This document shows, in pieces, positions 1 through 14,100 of a DNA stretch of 64,000 bases. The notes under the pieces were generated by a model that was given only the letters and a program-made list of their open reading frames with translations, searched no databases and was not told where the DNA came from. Each line of letters begins with the position of its first letter. Position 1 is the stretch's first letter. Made by a program: the position numbers and the translations under genes. The stretch comes from Haemonchus contortus (taxonomy: Eukaryota; Nematoda; Chromadorea; Rhabditida; Trichostrongylidae): the NCBI GenBank assembly GCA_000469685.2, contig LS997562.1, positions 10,829,014 to 10,893,013 on the forward strand, given 5' to 3'.

Positions 1-270
1 AGAATCCTGCTACCCTCTACCTGATTACCTTTCTGCCAGCATTGTACCTGATACTGTAGGCTACTTCTTAGACAACGAACTCCTTCAGTCGCTCCGAGAG
101 ATATTGCCTTGTCTCCCTTGGATTTCGAATCGCCGAGAATTTTCAGTCCGAAACCATGGGAAAGGAATCGCATGACGATTCATGCAACTCATGATAATTT
201 GGAAAACTCGTCCATGAACAGACCATGCAAGCTGTGTCCTTGATGCCATAGTTATTGATTTTTATTTAAG

Positions 271-3200
271 GCATTGACTGGAAAACCGTTGCTGGGTGTG
301 AAGAGAAAAGAGAGGAGAACTTCTACGTTCTTGGATGTAACCAAGTATTCTACCGCTGCTATGATGTGAGAAATTCTCGCAATAATTCAGTGAGGAAAAA
401 CCTCCTCAAAATTTCATAGGAACTTGTCTCAGGGAAAAGCCTATGAGTACACCTGCCCATCGAATCTGTTCTTCGATCCAAGAAGGAATCGCTGTAACCA
501 TTGGGACAAGACGAACGTATGCGTGAATGAAGCTGAGTACAAAAACAAATTGGTCCGAGGAATGTAGGTTCATACTTCTAAACCGGCGACTGCTTACTTT
601 TTCTGGATGAAACTTTTTTTAGAAAACCATTCGATTGTACCGGACGTGAGGGCAGCTTTGAACACCCTGAAAGCCCTTGTGATAATGTCTACTACACTTG
701 CGTTCATGGACGACCCGTTCGACAACAGTAAGTAACCAGCTAAGATTGGTTCTAGGGTTGGAATGGGCTCTTCTTTAGACATCTAAAGCTTCATAGTAAT
801 TCAAGATGGGCGTTAGGTCCACAATCGTACGCGGTTGTCGAGGCTCACCATCTGAGGCCCTCAAACAGTCACATAGTCCTATACGTTACCTTCTCAAAGG
901 GACACTCAACCCTGGCCTTCCCATACAGCACCTACTCATGGGAGCGTGTGGGAACTTGACGACACATTCAGGCTATCAAGAGCAGGGCTAGACGTCCTAC
1001 AAGACTACATAACCGCGCTGCCTTTCTCTATAAGGGCAGAGTCCACCATTTCGTGGGTGATCAAGTGATTCCTGCTTCCTTTTGATGCGCATCAGGGAGA
1101 AAAATTAGAAAGGAACTCATTTTTTAACTGTGTGGATTAAATGGCTTGTCTTTACTCCCCTACCATTTCAGTGATTACCCGGACACCATTTTAATGACAG
1201 ATTCTAGCCGGTTTTATGTTAATGTCACCCTAAACACATCATGCCAATCACATAGCCTCGACATGCAGCTAAAAATAGACCCAGGGAATTTGTATGGGGG
1301 TTAACCGGGTCAAAAAGGGGTTGTGCATGAAAATAAGATTGCTTTTCTGATACTTCCTCTGATACTTCCTCGATATTTAAGGAGAACTATCATCTAAAAC
1401 ATTCAGATGCCGTGAAGAGCATGTGTTTGATGAGAAGACTAACCGTTGCGATTTCAAGCATAATGTTCAATCATGTAAAAATGTCAAAAGCAGGAAGATC
1501 AGGTCTGTTGACTATTCTATTCTATGTTATATGGTCTGTTCGGTAAGCATGGAAAAAGGTCCGGGAGATTGTCGCTCAGTCGATGAATGAAGCGAAAGGG
1601 TTAGGTACTGACCAGTAGGAAGGGCGCAATGCTCTCTTTATCCCCGCCCACTTGTTATTATTGTGATCATAGTGATTTTAGCGGACCAATTGGCCCACAT
1701 CCAATGCATGCATTCTCCGATCTCAGTGCAACATCAGTAAGCAAACAGATTTAAGATTTTTAGACTATAGAACATTGGAAACTCAGAAAAATCCTAGAAT
1801 CCTTTGATTTTGCAGGGCATTTTCCCTCCCGCTCCCCCACCATTCTCTTCTCCAAACAGTCACGGTAAGAAGGTCTATTTCTATAAACCCTAATGATCAA
1901 ACCTATCATCAAAGCGAACTATTTCAGGCATGTTCTGCCTGAATCGTCCCGATGGGGCTTACAGTGCTGGAGATTGTCTGAATGTGTTCTGGAAATGTTC
2001 CAATGGCAAAGCTTTTCAGTACAGTTGTCCTCATGTATGTAATGACATCATTTCTTACTGTATACAATTGATCGTCCTATTGAGCCTCTACCCATGAGGC
2101 TGTGAACTAGACAGAAATTCATAACTCTGGCCCCTCTTTTTTTGGGATACGACATGCTTCCGGCCAGTAGTGGCCTTTCAATGACTAGATGATATATGAG
2201 CCAGAGCATTAGTTTTTGAATACATGTGTGTGTCATTGATTGTGGGGGAAAAAGAAGGATTTGATTGACTCGGGTGTAAGGGGACAAGTGCAGATTTTGA
2301 GGTTTACAACCGTTGGTGCAGAGTAATCCCCTTTCTCGTTGTTACATCACCACCCTTGTGTTGCCTACCGCTAAGGCATACGTTTGGCTTGGGAAACTGG
2401 GCTTCACAACCAATCCGTTTCGGTTCTAGTTCTTAAAAGGATAAAGGATAAAGTTTTTGGCGTTAATCAATCCCGTCTGAGGGATGCGCCCCCGCACTCG
2501 ACTTCCATTCAGAATCGTAGTGGCGTAATGAGTGCGTATGTGGCCTAAACAATGACTTGCGGTGGCCAGCCGATGTACAAGTCAGTGCTTTTATCCTTCC
2601 AGACGAGTGTGGTACCAATTCACCGACCCTGGAGGGATGGAAGGCTTGGTTGGCCTAGTCTAGTTCTTATTTACACCAAATTTCTTTAGGAAACTTTATT
2701 TCAATGTTTAGAACTCATTTCATTTTGGGTTAACCCATACTGAAACTTTTCGTTCCAGGACCTCATCTACAATGATTACGCCAAAAAATGCCAGAAAAGA
2801 GAAGATGTTCCAACGTGCGTAGACCGAGAAACACTCCGCAAAAATTTCGACTGCTCCACAAAGGTGCTTTTAAGTCGTACTTACTCAACAACAAGGGTCT
2901 TAGTAGCTCAGCATTCATTCCCACCCTCTTAGATTTACAAAAATTTCTTCATAGTCTCCCAAAAGTACGAGTGAAGTTGTGGAGTTTGATTGTTTTTATA
3001 GTTTTGGGTAGGCTGTTCAAAGTGGAATGTGAAAGATTGGTACCAGTGATCACAATGGTACAGATGGCATCAGGGTAGCGGTAGTGTACGGGTTATCCAT
3101 TGAATCTGACCTTCTGAGCGATGGTAAAGGATACTGTAGGGGATAGAGCCATATCTATGAATGGCAAAAAAGCTTTCGAGACCCTTGTTGATTTTGAAAT

Positions 3201-6200
3201 GACCAAGCGACCTTTTCGGCGTTCCAAAACTGAGTAGACCAGCCGTGGTTGAGCTTTCCTAATAAGCCTATCAATCCAGGTTGATGGCCATTACGAGAAG
3301 GATCGATGCCAACCGTACTTCTATTCCTGTGTGGGAGGAAAAACCGAAGTACAGGAATGCCATACTGGACTCGTATTTGATTCACGTATTTCGGCATGTG
3401 ACTCTCCGGAAGCTTGCAGGTAGGTGACTTGTGCTGTGGGTAGGTCTATCGGAAGCTATGCCAAAGAATCGAGTGAACAGGCTGAAGCTGGTGTGACTGG
3501 ACCATTCCAAAAGATTCTATCAAAACTCTTTTTTCAGGAGTTCACATCAAACTTTCTTTGAAACACCGATTGCTGCAGCGGATCATGGTTCTATCAATGA
3601 GAGAAAATCAGAGGTATCGTTTCTACAATTCCTTGACATTGCTTTTAGCAAACATATCGGAGAGAGTGTATTCCAGCTGGGACCATCTATTCCCTTCCCT
3701 TGCGCTGGAGGAAAAGATGGACTTTTCTCTATTCAAAAATGTTCCAATGCATATGTTCAGGTAACGCTTTTCTCCTTATACGGCTTACGGTAACGGATCA
3801 AATAGTTATTTTCAAGTAGTTTCGTCTCTGTTTCTTTCAGTTTTATGGTGAATAGTTCACTATACGATCACTATTCCTAGATTATCGTTTTGTGCACATT
3901 TAAACATTTGTTTATTAAATTTACTATCCACTTCAGTGTCTGAATGGTGTTTCCTACCCTATGAGCTGCCCAGCTGGCCTTGTTTTCAACGACGTCAGTA
4001 GACACTGCGATTATCTCGATGCATGCCTAAGGTGGCCATTTTCATTTGTGGAATAAACCAGTTGGCTCGCTACGGGAGTCATGACCCGAGCCCTTGCTGG
4101 TATCTGGGCTACAGCTCACACAGTCAAGGGATCGAAACTGAAGCGAGGACTTATCGGAAACCTTCCTAGCCGATTAATCCCTCTCCATGAAAAGTGACTG
4201 ACCTTCTAATAGTTCTAGGAGAAAATTGACAAATGAACCACCTATCCCCCTTCAGTCGCGCCACTTCTCACCATTTTTCTCAAAAGCAGCAATGATCAAT
4301 CCTGTTTGAGGGATGGGCCACGCATTCGACTTCTATTCAAAATCGTAGTGGCGTATTGAATGCGTATGTGGCTATACAATGACTTGCGGTGGCCTTGTCA
4401 GTGCCTTTATCCTCCCAGCCTGGTACCAATTAGCCAACCCCGAAAGGATGGAAGGCTCGGTTGTTCTAAGCGATATCGAGCAGGGATTCAAAACTCCGCT
4501 GGCTCCGCCCGACATCATACCACATCATACAATATCGTCATGTATCCATTGTTGATTTCAAACCATCGCACGTATTATGTGGGTAATATCCAGAAGGAAC
4601 CAAGGCGCATGGCTCACTCTAAAGGATCTGGTCAAGATCAACATCGTCCATACAAGAATAAAGAGCTCATCGGCCTAAGACACTCCCCATCAGAGACCTC
4701 CAAAAAATTCTGTGTTGTGAACTGACTCTAATTACATTTCAGTACAGCAAACGATACATGATTTTATAATTTAGCACAGTTCTCGGCATGGGTACTCCTT
4801 CAGATGTTGGACAGCATCGTGGACCGCTCAGTTTCGAAAAGGTCTGTAAGGAAAGGTTCTCCAGGTGCTTCGACTCTGAGTATGTGTGCGTGTTTCAGAT
4901 CAGTCTGACGACTCAACTTCTTTGCCCTCAAGGACGAGATGGACTACTCTCCCATGGACCTTGTTCCAAGACCTATGCTCAGGTACTTCCGCTCATCACA
5001 TCCAACCATTCGCAGTGTCCTACATGTAATGAGGAGATGTTCAGTGCGTAAATGGTACCGAATATGTGATGAACTGCCCGGTTAACCTCGTATTCAACGG
5101 TGCTCGTGCGTATTGTGATTATCCCGAATCAATCGGCTGTCCCAGGTATCATCCACGAACGTTATCAGATTCCCGTCTAATCATATTGAGTCCAGAACCA
5201 GTTGGAATTTCTTCTCACAGTGAGATTCATCCAAAGATTTTTCCCATTGGCTTTCTCTTTGTTCATTTTTGGACTAGTACTGAGTATGACACCTCGCCAG
5301 GCACTGCATTATCTGTGGGAAGAGTCCGTTTAATACAATTCCTTACCATTAGTAATCATTTCTTATCATAAATTTAAGTATTTAACTTATCCCTACGTGC
5401 TCAGAATATCTTGTACCAACGTCCCAAATGGACCTTATGCAGTCGGACGATGTAGTGCTGAATATGTGAGCTGCTGGGAAGGAGCAAACACGGATTCAAG
5501 GTTGGTGATCATGCACTATCATGAATTATTACTAAAACTTCCCTATCCTTAACAATCAACTAAACAATTTCATGTATTGCAGATGTCACGGAAACCTTGT
5601 TTTCAACCCACACAATGGTCAATGCGACTATCGATATAATGTCCCAGAGTGCCACAGGATGCCAAGGGCAGCCGTTGAGCCAGGTAAAGATGAGTGGCTT
5701 TTAAAACAGCACATCGTCCCCGGTCTCTGAGGTAGCGTCCTGGAGAAGAATCAAATCTTCACGATTATAAAGCTCCCTTGACAGCCCGATTTCCCCATAT
5801 TGAAACATCCCTCCCTTCGCCCGAGAAAATGACATCCATCATTTTGGTAATCTGGTAATCAAGGGAATCGTCGATTTTGGCAGAAGCTTGGCTTATATTG
5901 GAACTTACCCTATCTGCTTTCCATTCAAATTTCACGAATCTTTGTACGCCTTCCAGCATCCCCAAGATTTGGGCACGATATTGCCATCGTCTTCAGGTAT
6001 ACCCGATACTCCTTTGATAGTGCTTTCCCTGTGAATCTTCTTACTCCCAAGATTGTCTTGCTGAAAAGATGCTTTAGCACCGCCCGCTCCAGCGCCCATC
6101 CAGCCCGTCGTCAACAAGCCAAAGCCCGTCCCAGGTTTGTTACAGTTTGGTAGAGGAAGAAGATCCAGTCATTTAAGTGACTGCAGTTACCAAGAATTCC

Positions 6201-6826
6201 AGTTGTTGTTGGAAGCACGTACTGTCTCGGAAAAATGGATGGCTACTACTCAGATGGATGTTCTACAGAATATGGAGCTTGCATAAGTGGCAAATACTAC
6301 AAGGTATGGAGCAACGTTTATGGTTAGGGATTCGCCGAAATTTCCTCCATGTGGTCTTCTTTGATCAACTGGATGTCTGGCTCGTTTGTGAGAGTTTAAT
6401 CGAAAGTTCATTGCCCTCTAACAACGCTCCCCAAAAGTATAGTTTTACCGGGAACGTCTAGGTTTCTGTGGCAGCTCATTCCTCGGTTACCATACGAGAC
6501 TGTTATCCTCCAACTTTTCAGCTCAGATGTCCTGGTATCCTCAAATTCTCGCAGACCCTGCAACGTTGTGAACCTGAAACTGATGTCGAAGAATGTGTAA
6601 ACCAATGCATCTCCCGTCCCGATGGCATACATCAACTCGGTTGTCAGACTAAGTACGCAACTTGGATGTAATCCCATCAAACACCTCATAAATGACGATT
6701 TTCAGGTACCTGGTGTGCTTCAGTGGAAATGCGCGTATGTTCAACTGCCCAGCTGGATTGGTTTATCACGGACCGACTACCAGCTGCGAACATCCATCTC
6801 GGGTTCCTGAATGCCGTTCTAATTAA
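271..6826 (+). CDS. cbd-1: CBD-1-like chitin-binding eggshell protein (3' part, nine CBM14 domains)
   Basis: Supported exons: 271-365, 433-563, 623-727, 1407-1502, 1816-1864, 1928-2034, 2759-2863, 3280-3419, 3538-3613, 3649-3760, 3937-4031, 4775-4841, 4899-4982, 5045-5145, 5405-5500, 5583-5683, 6078-6134, 6203-6303, 6522-6652 and 6706-6826 (TAA). They encode nine peritrophin-A (CBM14) domains, each with the usual six-cysteine spacing and motifs such as CPAGLVFN and CHTGLVFD. Short Pro/Ala-rich linkers (1816-1864, 6078-6134) separate some domains. Family knowledge: C. elegans CBD-1 is a secreted protein with twelve such domains that binds chitin and anchors the vitelline layer of the eggshell. 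The 5' end lies before the window, so the count of nine is a minimum. Phases agree at most junctions; those after 1502 and 3613 do not join cleanly, so a small exon or a base error may be hidden there. An exon ending near base 55 is possible. The ortholog call is an inference from domain architecture. Confidence 0.85.
2440..2668 (-). mobile_element. tRNA-derived SINE copy, head truncated, in a CBD-1-like intron
   Basis: Same family as the full copy at 53870-54150, reversed. It keeps the tail (aggataaagtttttggcg), the body (tcagaatcgtagtggcg, acttgcggtggccagccga) and the middle (ggatggaaggcttggttggc) but lacks the B box end. Confidence 0.75.
4292..4510 (-). mobile_element. tRNA-derived SINE copy in a CBD-1-like intron
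   Basis: Body motifs tcaaaatcgtagtggcg, atgacttgcggtggcc and ggatggaaggctcggttg match the family. There is an internal deletion after the cggtggcc motif, and the promoter end is degraded. Confidence 0.7.
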
Positions 6827-6834
6827 TTGTTCCC

Positions 6835-6840
6835 AATAAA
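6835..6840 (+). promoter_or_regulatory. Poly(A) signal of the CBD-1-like gene
   Basis: A canonical AATAAA lies nine bases after the TAA stop, implying a very short 3' UTR, common in nematodes. Confidence 0.6.
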
Positions 6841-9800
6841 CGGTCGTTCCAAAAGTTGTTATTACACATGATTGACACCCAAGAGGATCGTGTGGGCGGG
6901 GCTAGATTTTCGTTGTGATGCATACGTGTTTGAACAAATGAGAACTATGCATAGAAAACGTTTGATTTTGATGTAAATTTGCTTGGAAAGGGGAATCACT
7001 CTCTTCCAGGCAATGTTTCCGTGAATTCCAGAGAACTGTCCGGTTTGCTCCTTCCAAAGGCATCGACTCAGAACCCATCCACGATTCAAGCGAGGTCATC
7101 GCCCAATCAAGCATTTATTATGACAATGCTACTCTGAATGGAGTCGATTACAAAAACAAAAAAAGAAACATCCAAAAACAAGTTCAGGCAAACCCAAAAC
7201 TTTGCTCTTATCTTTTATACCATGGCTATGTTGGGTATCTTGAAGGACAGAAAAGGCTTTAAACATTTATGCCTCTTCAAAAAAATGTGTGTGGTGAAAT
7301 ATCGAGAAAAAGTTCAGGAAAGCTCTAACATCGAAAAAATAGTCAACTGGATTAGTTAGGATCCCATCCAACAGCCTCAACACCAGCAGTGAAATGTCTT
7401 CTATCGCTTCGCCCAGAATAACGTGGGCACAGACTCATCATTCATTGGCCTATTGGGCTTTGACCATTGCGACTTTACAAGTGCCAATGGGACCGTAAAA
7501 ACATCGTTGAATGTTTATGGATACTGTACTACTACTGAAATACTGAAACTGAATCGTCCTCTGTATTATTATTTCTTCGCATAGTTATGAGCCTGTCCCT
7601 AGACCAGTGGGTCATGGCGTGATCGACACGATCTGAGCAAACACTCTATTCAGAGCAATAGCGCTTCCAGTTCCATTCTCTATTCAGCTGTTCGTTCCTG
7701 AAAACTTGGCTTTCAGAATTTTTTTTACAGCTCAATTTCGTTCACGTTATTATTCACTACTTCTAAGTCAAATTTTATCTACCTTCCTGTTCACTACACT
7801 TTCTTTTGTAGACTACTTGTAGACAGTCGAAGAACTTCAATAGATATGTGCGGATCTACCGGAAAACTAGCAAATTTTGAACGAAACTGATAAAGCAAAA
7901 ACCTCTGAGTACCGGTCTGTCAGAGCTACGTACAATGCGCGGTTTTGAAAAGTCTATGATAATACGTTCAATTGACATAGATCAATAATACCCTGCAACA
8001 TTTTGTGATATTTTGATATGACATATCACAGGTGACCCTGGCCAGACCCTAAGCCATTGATTGGCCCCGAAAACCTTACCGAACTCCACAATTCCTTAAA
8101 TGGAATAACAGGAGAAGGGAGACGAGCGGGTTCGTCCTAACAAGAGGCTCCTGTGTCGCGAGAAATTGAAGTTTGTGCAATTTATTCCCGAAAGCAGCCA
8201 CGGTTCAATGGCTGGGGGCGTCATCACTAGGTAAGCTGAGCAGGATCAGTCATGCTGACCGACCTGGATTGGCTAAGAGCCAATGAGTTTTCAAGGAAAG
8301 AAACTGTTTATAACGAGAATAGATTTCAAAAAAAAAGTTCATCTTGTCTAATCCATAGACGACAGAACACTCTACAATTGTTTAGCTGCCCTCCTGCCTT
8401 CGTCCACACATTTAATTGGCCCTGCCAAGAAGTTCAGCAGGGGTCGCGCTCAAAGGCACAGTTCACGATAAAAATGGTTTCTGAGATTTCCCCACAGGAT
8501 GAATTCAATTCGAGGCACTATTAGGTAAGAAAGCGATCTAGTTAGAGAATTATAAAGGATCAAAGGTTGGCCCGTGTGTATCCTTGGACGAGCTTCACCG
8601 GCATTGTAGTGGCTGCACCGATCACAAGGGAACCCATGTAGGAAGTTCAAACAACTTGTCATGACCCATAGCGACAGCGAAAGACAGTTCTGCGCAATTC
8701 TGGCTTGATGTAGACAGCTGTTTGTGCAATTAAATTTTTTTCAGTTACATGCAGTGTATGGACTGGTCTACCCTCCCGTAATCATTGACAACCCTCGACC
8801 ACCCTCCCCTCCTCTTCCCCCCTGAAATTCATGCTCGCCTGTCCTCTCTTACTTAATGAGTTTTACCTGTAGCAGAACAGTAACAGCTACGTTACTCATA
8901 ATGGGAGAGCCGAGGCCCCACCCACTAGGGAGCCCCTAAAAAAGCCGGCTTGACCACAGCATGGTCTGACAATTTTTACTGCGGCCCTCGCCCAGGATGG
9001 AAGCTGTAGAGCATCCTGGAGAGGGAGCAATTTTCACCTCCAGCGATGTAGCGGTGGCAGTTGCACGGCGAATTTTCTGCGCCTGGTCGCAAAAACAGGG
9101 GTGTGCGCAAGGAGTTTGGATCACCTGCTCAAAAGACAAACTAAATCGGTGTTCAACCTTTACTCTGGATATGAGAGCCTATATGAGTTAGGTATTACTC
9201 TTCGATTCAAGACTCTGGTAACGCTACAGCCATCCTGTTTGCTCCTCAAGTATTCGAGCATGTCGCTTATTCTTGATCAGTACAGCAGGTCCTGGTCATT
9301 CTTTGCTGGCATCTCAAAATCCTTCGGTTAGGTTTAGCGATGTGAACAATTGACCGTACCTCGGGTTCTAATGGTAAGCAAGGTGGAGTACTCTAGTTGT
9401 CATCATTCTATTTAATCCTTGAAAACGTCCAGTGAACATGTAGACGGCAAAAATTGCAGAATACCGATCGATTCGATCCCCGATCATACGCTCTTCTTCG
9501 TGCGACATTTGCCTCTACACCACCTATGACGTCCCTTCAAGGAACTATATAAAGAAAATTTATGCTCTATCACCACTCTGTTTGGAAGGGCGTGTGCCTT
9601 CGAAGAAATCAGACACATAGCCGTTCCAGATCCTAAATTTCTCACCTGAATGTTTGCCCCTACCTTCGCCGATTTCGTGTGAACAGCTCACCTACTTGCA
9701 CGATATGTGACGCCTTCCCATCATATATACTTCAGAATTTTTTGGAATAAATAATGATAGTTAGGGTAAAATATCGCTTAGAGACCCGTCAGTGGCTCAG

Positions 9801-11127
9801 TGAACTAATAAAAGCGAACAAAAATCCATTTTATTCAAATTCTTTTTTAAAACCCAAAAAGAAAGCAAGTATGTACTGCACACATCGGTACGTGACAAAA
9901 GCCGCTCCTGTTGATAAGCGGCTACAATCGCGTGATAATGGAGCACGAGGGCCGACTTTTTGTACGTTTTTTCAGCTCTCATGTCCAGAACTCACCCTTG
10001 AACCTTTCTTGATCAGCTGATAAGTCAGTCATACAGTCGATGATATGAAGGAACTCATACGAAGAGGTGTCATGTTCGGATTCTTTTGCAACCCCGTACC
10101 CTGAACTTTGTTATGGTCACAGGACCACTAACTAGGGTGCTAGTACTTCCCCTCCCCCAATTCTGCTAACGGTCACGTATATAAGGCGTTCTTATAATCA
10201 ATGTTGGTGATAGGCCAATTGTTAGGCCTGTCGCAGCCGATGTTGCGAGGCCCATCTTGAATGGAAAAACAAAAAATGGAGGGACTTGGACCATGCGGGC
10301 ACCTCCTATCCCGGTACCAAATTTTTCTTATTTTTGTCCGCTACTTCTCAGAGAAACAGCGGCGGACTAGGTGGTAGTTCCCTCGGGTAGGGACGCGCAG
10401 GTGAATCACTAACGGTTATCGCGATAACTGTCTTGTGGTGACTAACAACGGCTATGATCAAAAGTGACGGTACCATCTCCAGTCGTATGCAATAATTCTC
10501 TGCGTCTCTGCCCCAAACCGCTACAGACAGACTCAGCGACTCAAGCCAAGTATAGCCGAAAGCTGTTTCGATGGCGATGGCTTATGTAAAACTTACCGCC
10601 TCAATGTTGCAAATGAACTCAAACGATGAACATCAGCGTAAAAATAGTACCGGAGGATGAAATGTACTGTGATTTCTAACAATGTCCTGACAACATTTAT
10701 TTTTTCTTCAGATAAAATCTCACAACAGAAATACGTAAGATTAAATGACTCTGTCAAAGCAATCCCTATAAATGGAACAAATAAGTAAATAGAAGTGGAA
10801 TATCTGATGTGTGGCTAGAATTGTCCATTCCATACCGAGCACACACTTATAGTGAAGCGAGCGGTCGCGCAGCGGGAGCACACAACAATCGATTCATAAT
10901 ACCACCTAATCTGACAATTTACAATAAGATCAAGAGTAAGAAAAGAGTATAGAAAGATTACTGGCTAACAACTATGAACATCGATTGTAATTACAGCTTC
11001 TCAATGTTAGAAGTCAAATGTGGAGAAAATTCAATTGAGGTAACTCTTTATATTTGATGATGAGTGGTTAGTAGAAAGAAGTGACAAAAAGAGAGTATTA
11101 AGCGTAATCAATCTTCTCGTTTTCCTT
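6841..11127. other. Intergenic stretch with no gene recognised
   Basis: No chain of open exons with matching splice phases was found on either strand. Open frames are short and have no recognisable domain. The only repeat recognised is the block at 8440-8700. Confidence 0.5.
8440..8700. repeat. Dispersed repeat family B, copy 1
   Basis: Contains cacagttcacgataaaaatg and, downstream, cggcattgtagtggctgcac followed by catgacccatagcgacag. Related blocks recur at 23130-23345 and 55455-55640, and single motifs appear near 11460, 12120-12200 and 19190-19260. No coding capacity or terminal repeats were recognised. Confidence 0.5.
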
Positions 11128-14100
11128 TCAATCCATTTTCTTCTTGAGGCTTGCCAACCGGGCCAAATTCCTCTCGCGCTCAGCCTTCATTTCCGCAAGT
11201 TGATCAAGCGGCATACTTTCGTTGAGAAACCTTTCCAACTTCTCTAGCACAGGTGCCTCTTCAAATGTGGGCATTGGACCTTGATCGGCCAAAACTCTTC
11301 GAATACCATCACCGTAGCGAGTAAAGTAGTCCCGAACACCTGAATAATGTAATCCGAGTGAGTTTCGCATTATTGCGTTAATGCTAAGCGAGCACGTCGC
11401 CATGCCGTTATTGGCGCTGGCTGCTGTGATCACCTTTGCCAAGCACAGATAAAATTTAAAGGCACTGTTCACGATAATTCTAGGGTGTCTAGTTTCTGAC
11501 GAGTAATGGAGGTGATAGTCAAGAATTAGGCAAAAGTGGAGAAGTCGCGAAAATCGATGATCCAAAGAAGTATGAGACTTCACAAAATGTAGTTAATTAG
11601 GTGTTGAACAAGACGACAAAAGTTGCATGGAAGGAGTATTTGGACGAGCTTACCAAATGTGTGTGCCAATGCGTAAAGCTAGCTACAGTAAGCTGGCTGC
11701 GTGCAACGGGTATGGGTACATACGTGCGCCCGAGGATGCACGCGGCAACTTGCGCGACGAAGTTCGTAGCGATTCGAACAACTCTGGCGCCTAATATCGG
11801 GGCCCAAACTTGAAGTACAGTATTTAAGTGGGGTTAGCCAATCCTACCAAACTACTCCACTTCGAATTTGGGCCTCAATGATAGCTGCTAAGGTCGTCCA
11901 AATCGCCACACACTTCGCCGCGCAATGTGCCGCGCGCATCCTCGGACGCACGTAAGTTCCGTCCCCCGCGTGCAACGTGTGCTTCCGAGTGCGAATGGTG
12001 CAAACTCTACAGCCCAGTGACGCCGAGAGAACACGTCCGCCTTTGGCTGTATACGTCGACTAAACCGGTTTTAGGGTTTCCTTCATTATTTGCTATCTGG
12101 GCCATTTTTCCACACAACAACGTTCCTGATCTTATCCTTGGCGTAACAAGTTTATCAAGGGAAGAAATCTCAGAAACTTTTTTTATCGTGAACTGAGAAT
12201 TTAACGCTAGACCAAAAACTGGAAAACTGGGCATCTTATACAGAAAATGAAGCTGCCTACCGTTCGCATTAAGATGAACTGTTTGCAATGGTCCATGGAT
12301 TGCATAGCGTGGGCCCAAACCAGCGCTCATCACCTCAAATGCAGTGAACATTCTGTTTTCTAACAAAGGAATACATGAGACCAACCTTGTCGACGTCTTC
12401 AGGCGAAAGCACATCATCGGCAACAAGTCTCCATGCTTCAGCCAGTAAAGCGTACTGTAGGCGATTCACAGCAAAACCAAGCACTTCATGATGGAGATGA
12501 ACAGGCTCCTACAACATGAAATGCTTTAAAAATTAATTTTCCCATGACGGGATGAAATAGGCGATGAAATCAAAACAAATTCAAAACAGCCGACTCACTT
12601 GTCCAATGCTTTTCATGACGTCGCACGCCTTCTCCACGACTCGATGATGTGTCCACGGAGCAGGTACCATTTCCACAAGTGTCAGATAGAGTGGTGGATT
12701 GACGGGATGCGCCACAATGCATTGAGATCTTTATAAGAAGTTTTTCAAAGACTCATAAAGAGGAGAGGAGAATGATGAATATAAGTCGATAAGGATAGAA
12801 ATGAATAAAATGGAAGTGGGGAAACACGAGAGAGTAGAAGAGTGGCATTCATCTGAGTGGACAATTTCTTTGAAGTTGAGCAAGCTCCGGAGGAAAACCC
12901 GAGACCACAATCCTAATTCCAGACCTATCCGTGCATGAAACTGCCTAAGCAAACATTCCCAGATCTGTATGCGATAAAAAAGGCTTCGAGTATATTTACA
13001 GAGCAAAAGCACATAATGAGTGGTAGGCCAGCAGCCCGGTGCATAGCCAAGATATGGCGCGGCATGGCGAGGGGACTAGCGAGAAACTCGGTTTTCATCA
13101 GGTCGGGATCGTCATATACTCTAGCACAAACACAGAGAAGTACTGTATATGGCAACTGCCTGTGTTCACCGTGGCGAAATGAGGCGGTATAATGCAGGAT
13201 GCTTTTCTCGATCTCCTCAATAGGGCCATCCTCTCCTTTCTCGTATGGTCACGCATGTTCCTGGCGATCCTGAGGGACGCTGGTCCGTAGTGACTTCTTC
13301 CGCTTCCATATTTGCTAAGGTACATTATATAGTAGGGAGAGCGAGGATGTTGGATCTACCGCTCCACTACTCTAATCTCCCTCTACCACTAGTGTTATCA
13401 AAAGCAAGGATATGGATTATCGATGAATTTCGGAGTTTGCTGGAATGGCAGAAGCCTGAAATAGAAATAGAAATTTTATTGGAAGCATAATATTTCACAA
13501 TTCTTTGCCGTACAGGTTTGTTATGATGGGACCGTTTATTTGTCCGACGTTTCGACTAAATCGTCGTCTTCAGGGACCTGAAAGTAGTTCGGAGCTCTTG
13601 ATATGAGTTTTACGTTTTCCCATTTACGCCACTTGGGAGGCATCGATTAGAAGGACATCACGGCAAAGATTTTGATATCAAATGCAAAATCCTAGCCTAC
13701 GAGGATGAGATCGGTGCCAGAGAGATGTTGGAAGCGTTGTACATCCGCGAGAGGAATCCTAAGCTGAACAACCGAAATGAGTGCATTGCCATAACGAGTG
13801 AACTTCTGCCATTCGTACCCTTTTGTGGGCTTTGAGATCACCGCGTGATTCTTATCTCACGACCGTCAATGGTGTCTCATTGTTCCCTTGCTGTTCACGA
13901 ATTGGAGTGGGACGACAGAGCTGGTGGAACCGCAGAAGGTTGGTTTCTTGGCTGGGATGTTTCGGTGTTGGAGTTTCTCCGAGCCGTTGCAACTGGCCTA
14001 GTGTGTTTGGGCGCTTGGTCGGGTAAGCCATAGATCAAGAGCTCCGAACTACTTTCAGGTTCCTGAAGACGACGATTTAGTCGAAACGTCGGACAAATAA

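Noticed and set aside
11128..11583. 151-codon minus-strand frame taken as a whole protein
   Set aside because: Only the part up to 11339 matches CRYL1. The upstream part reads through an intron, whose acceptor is attattcag.
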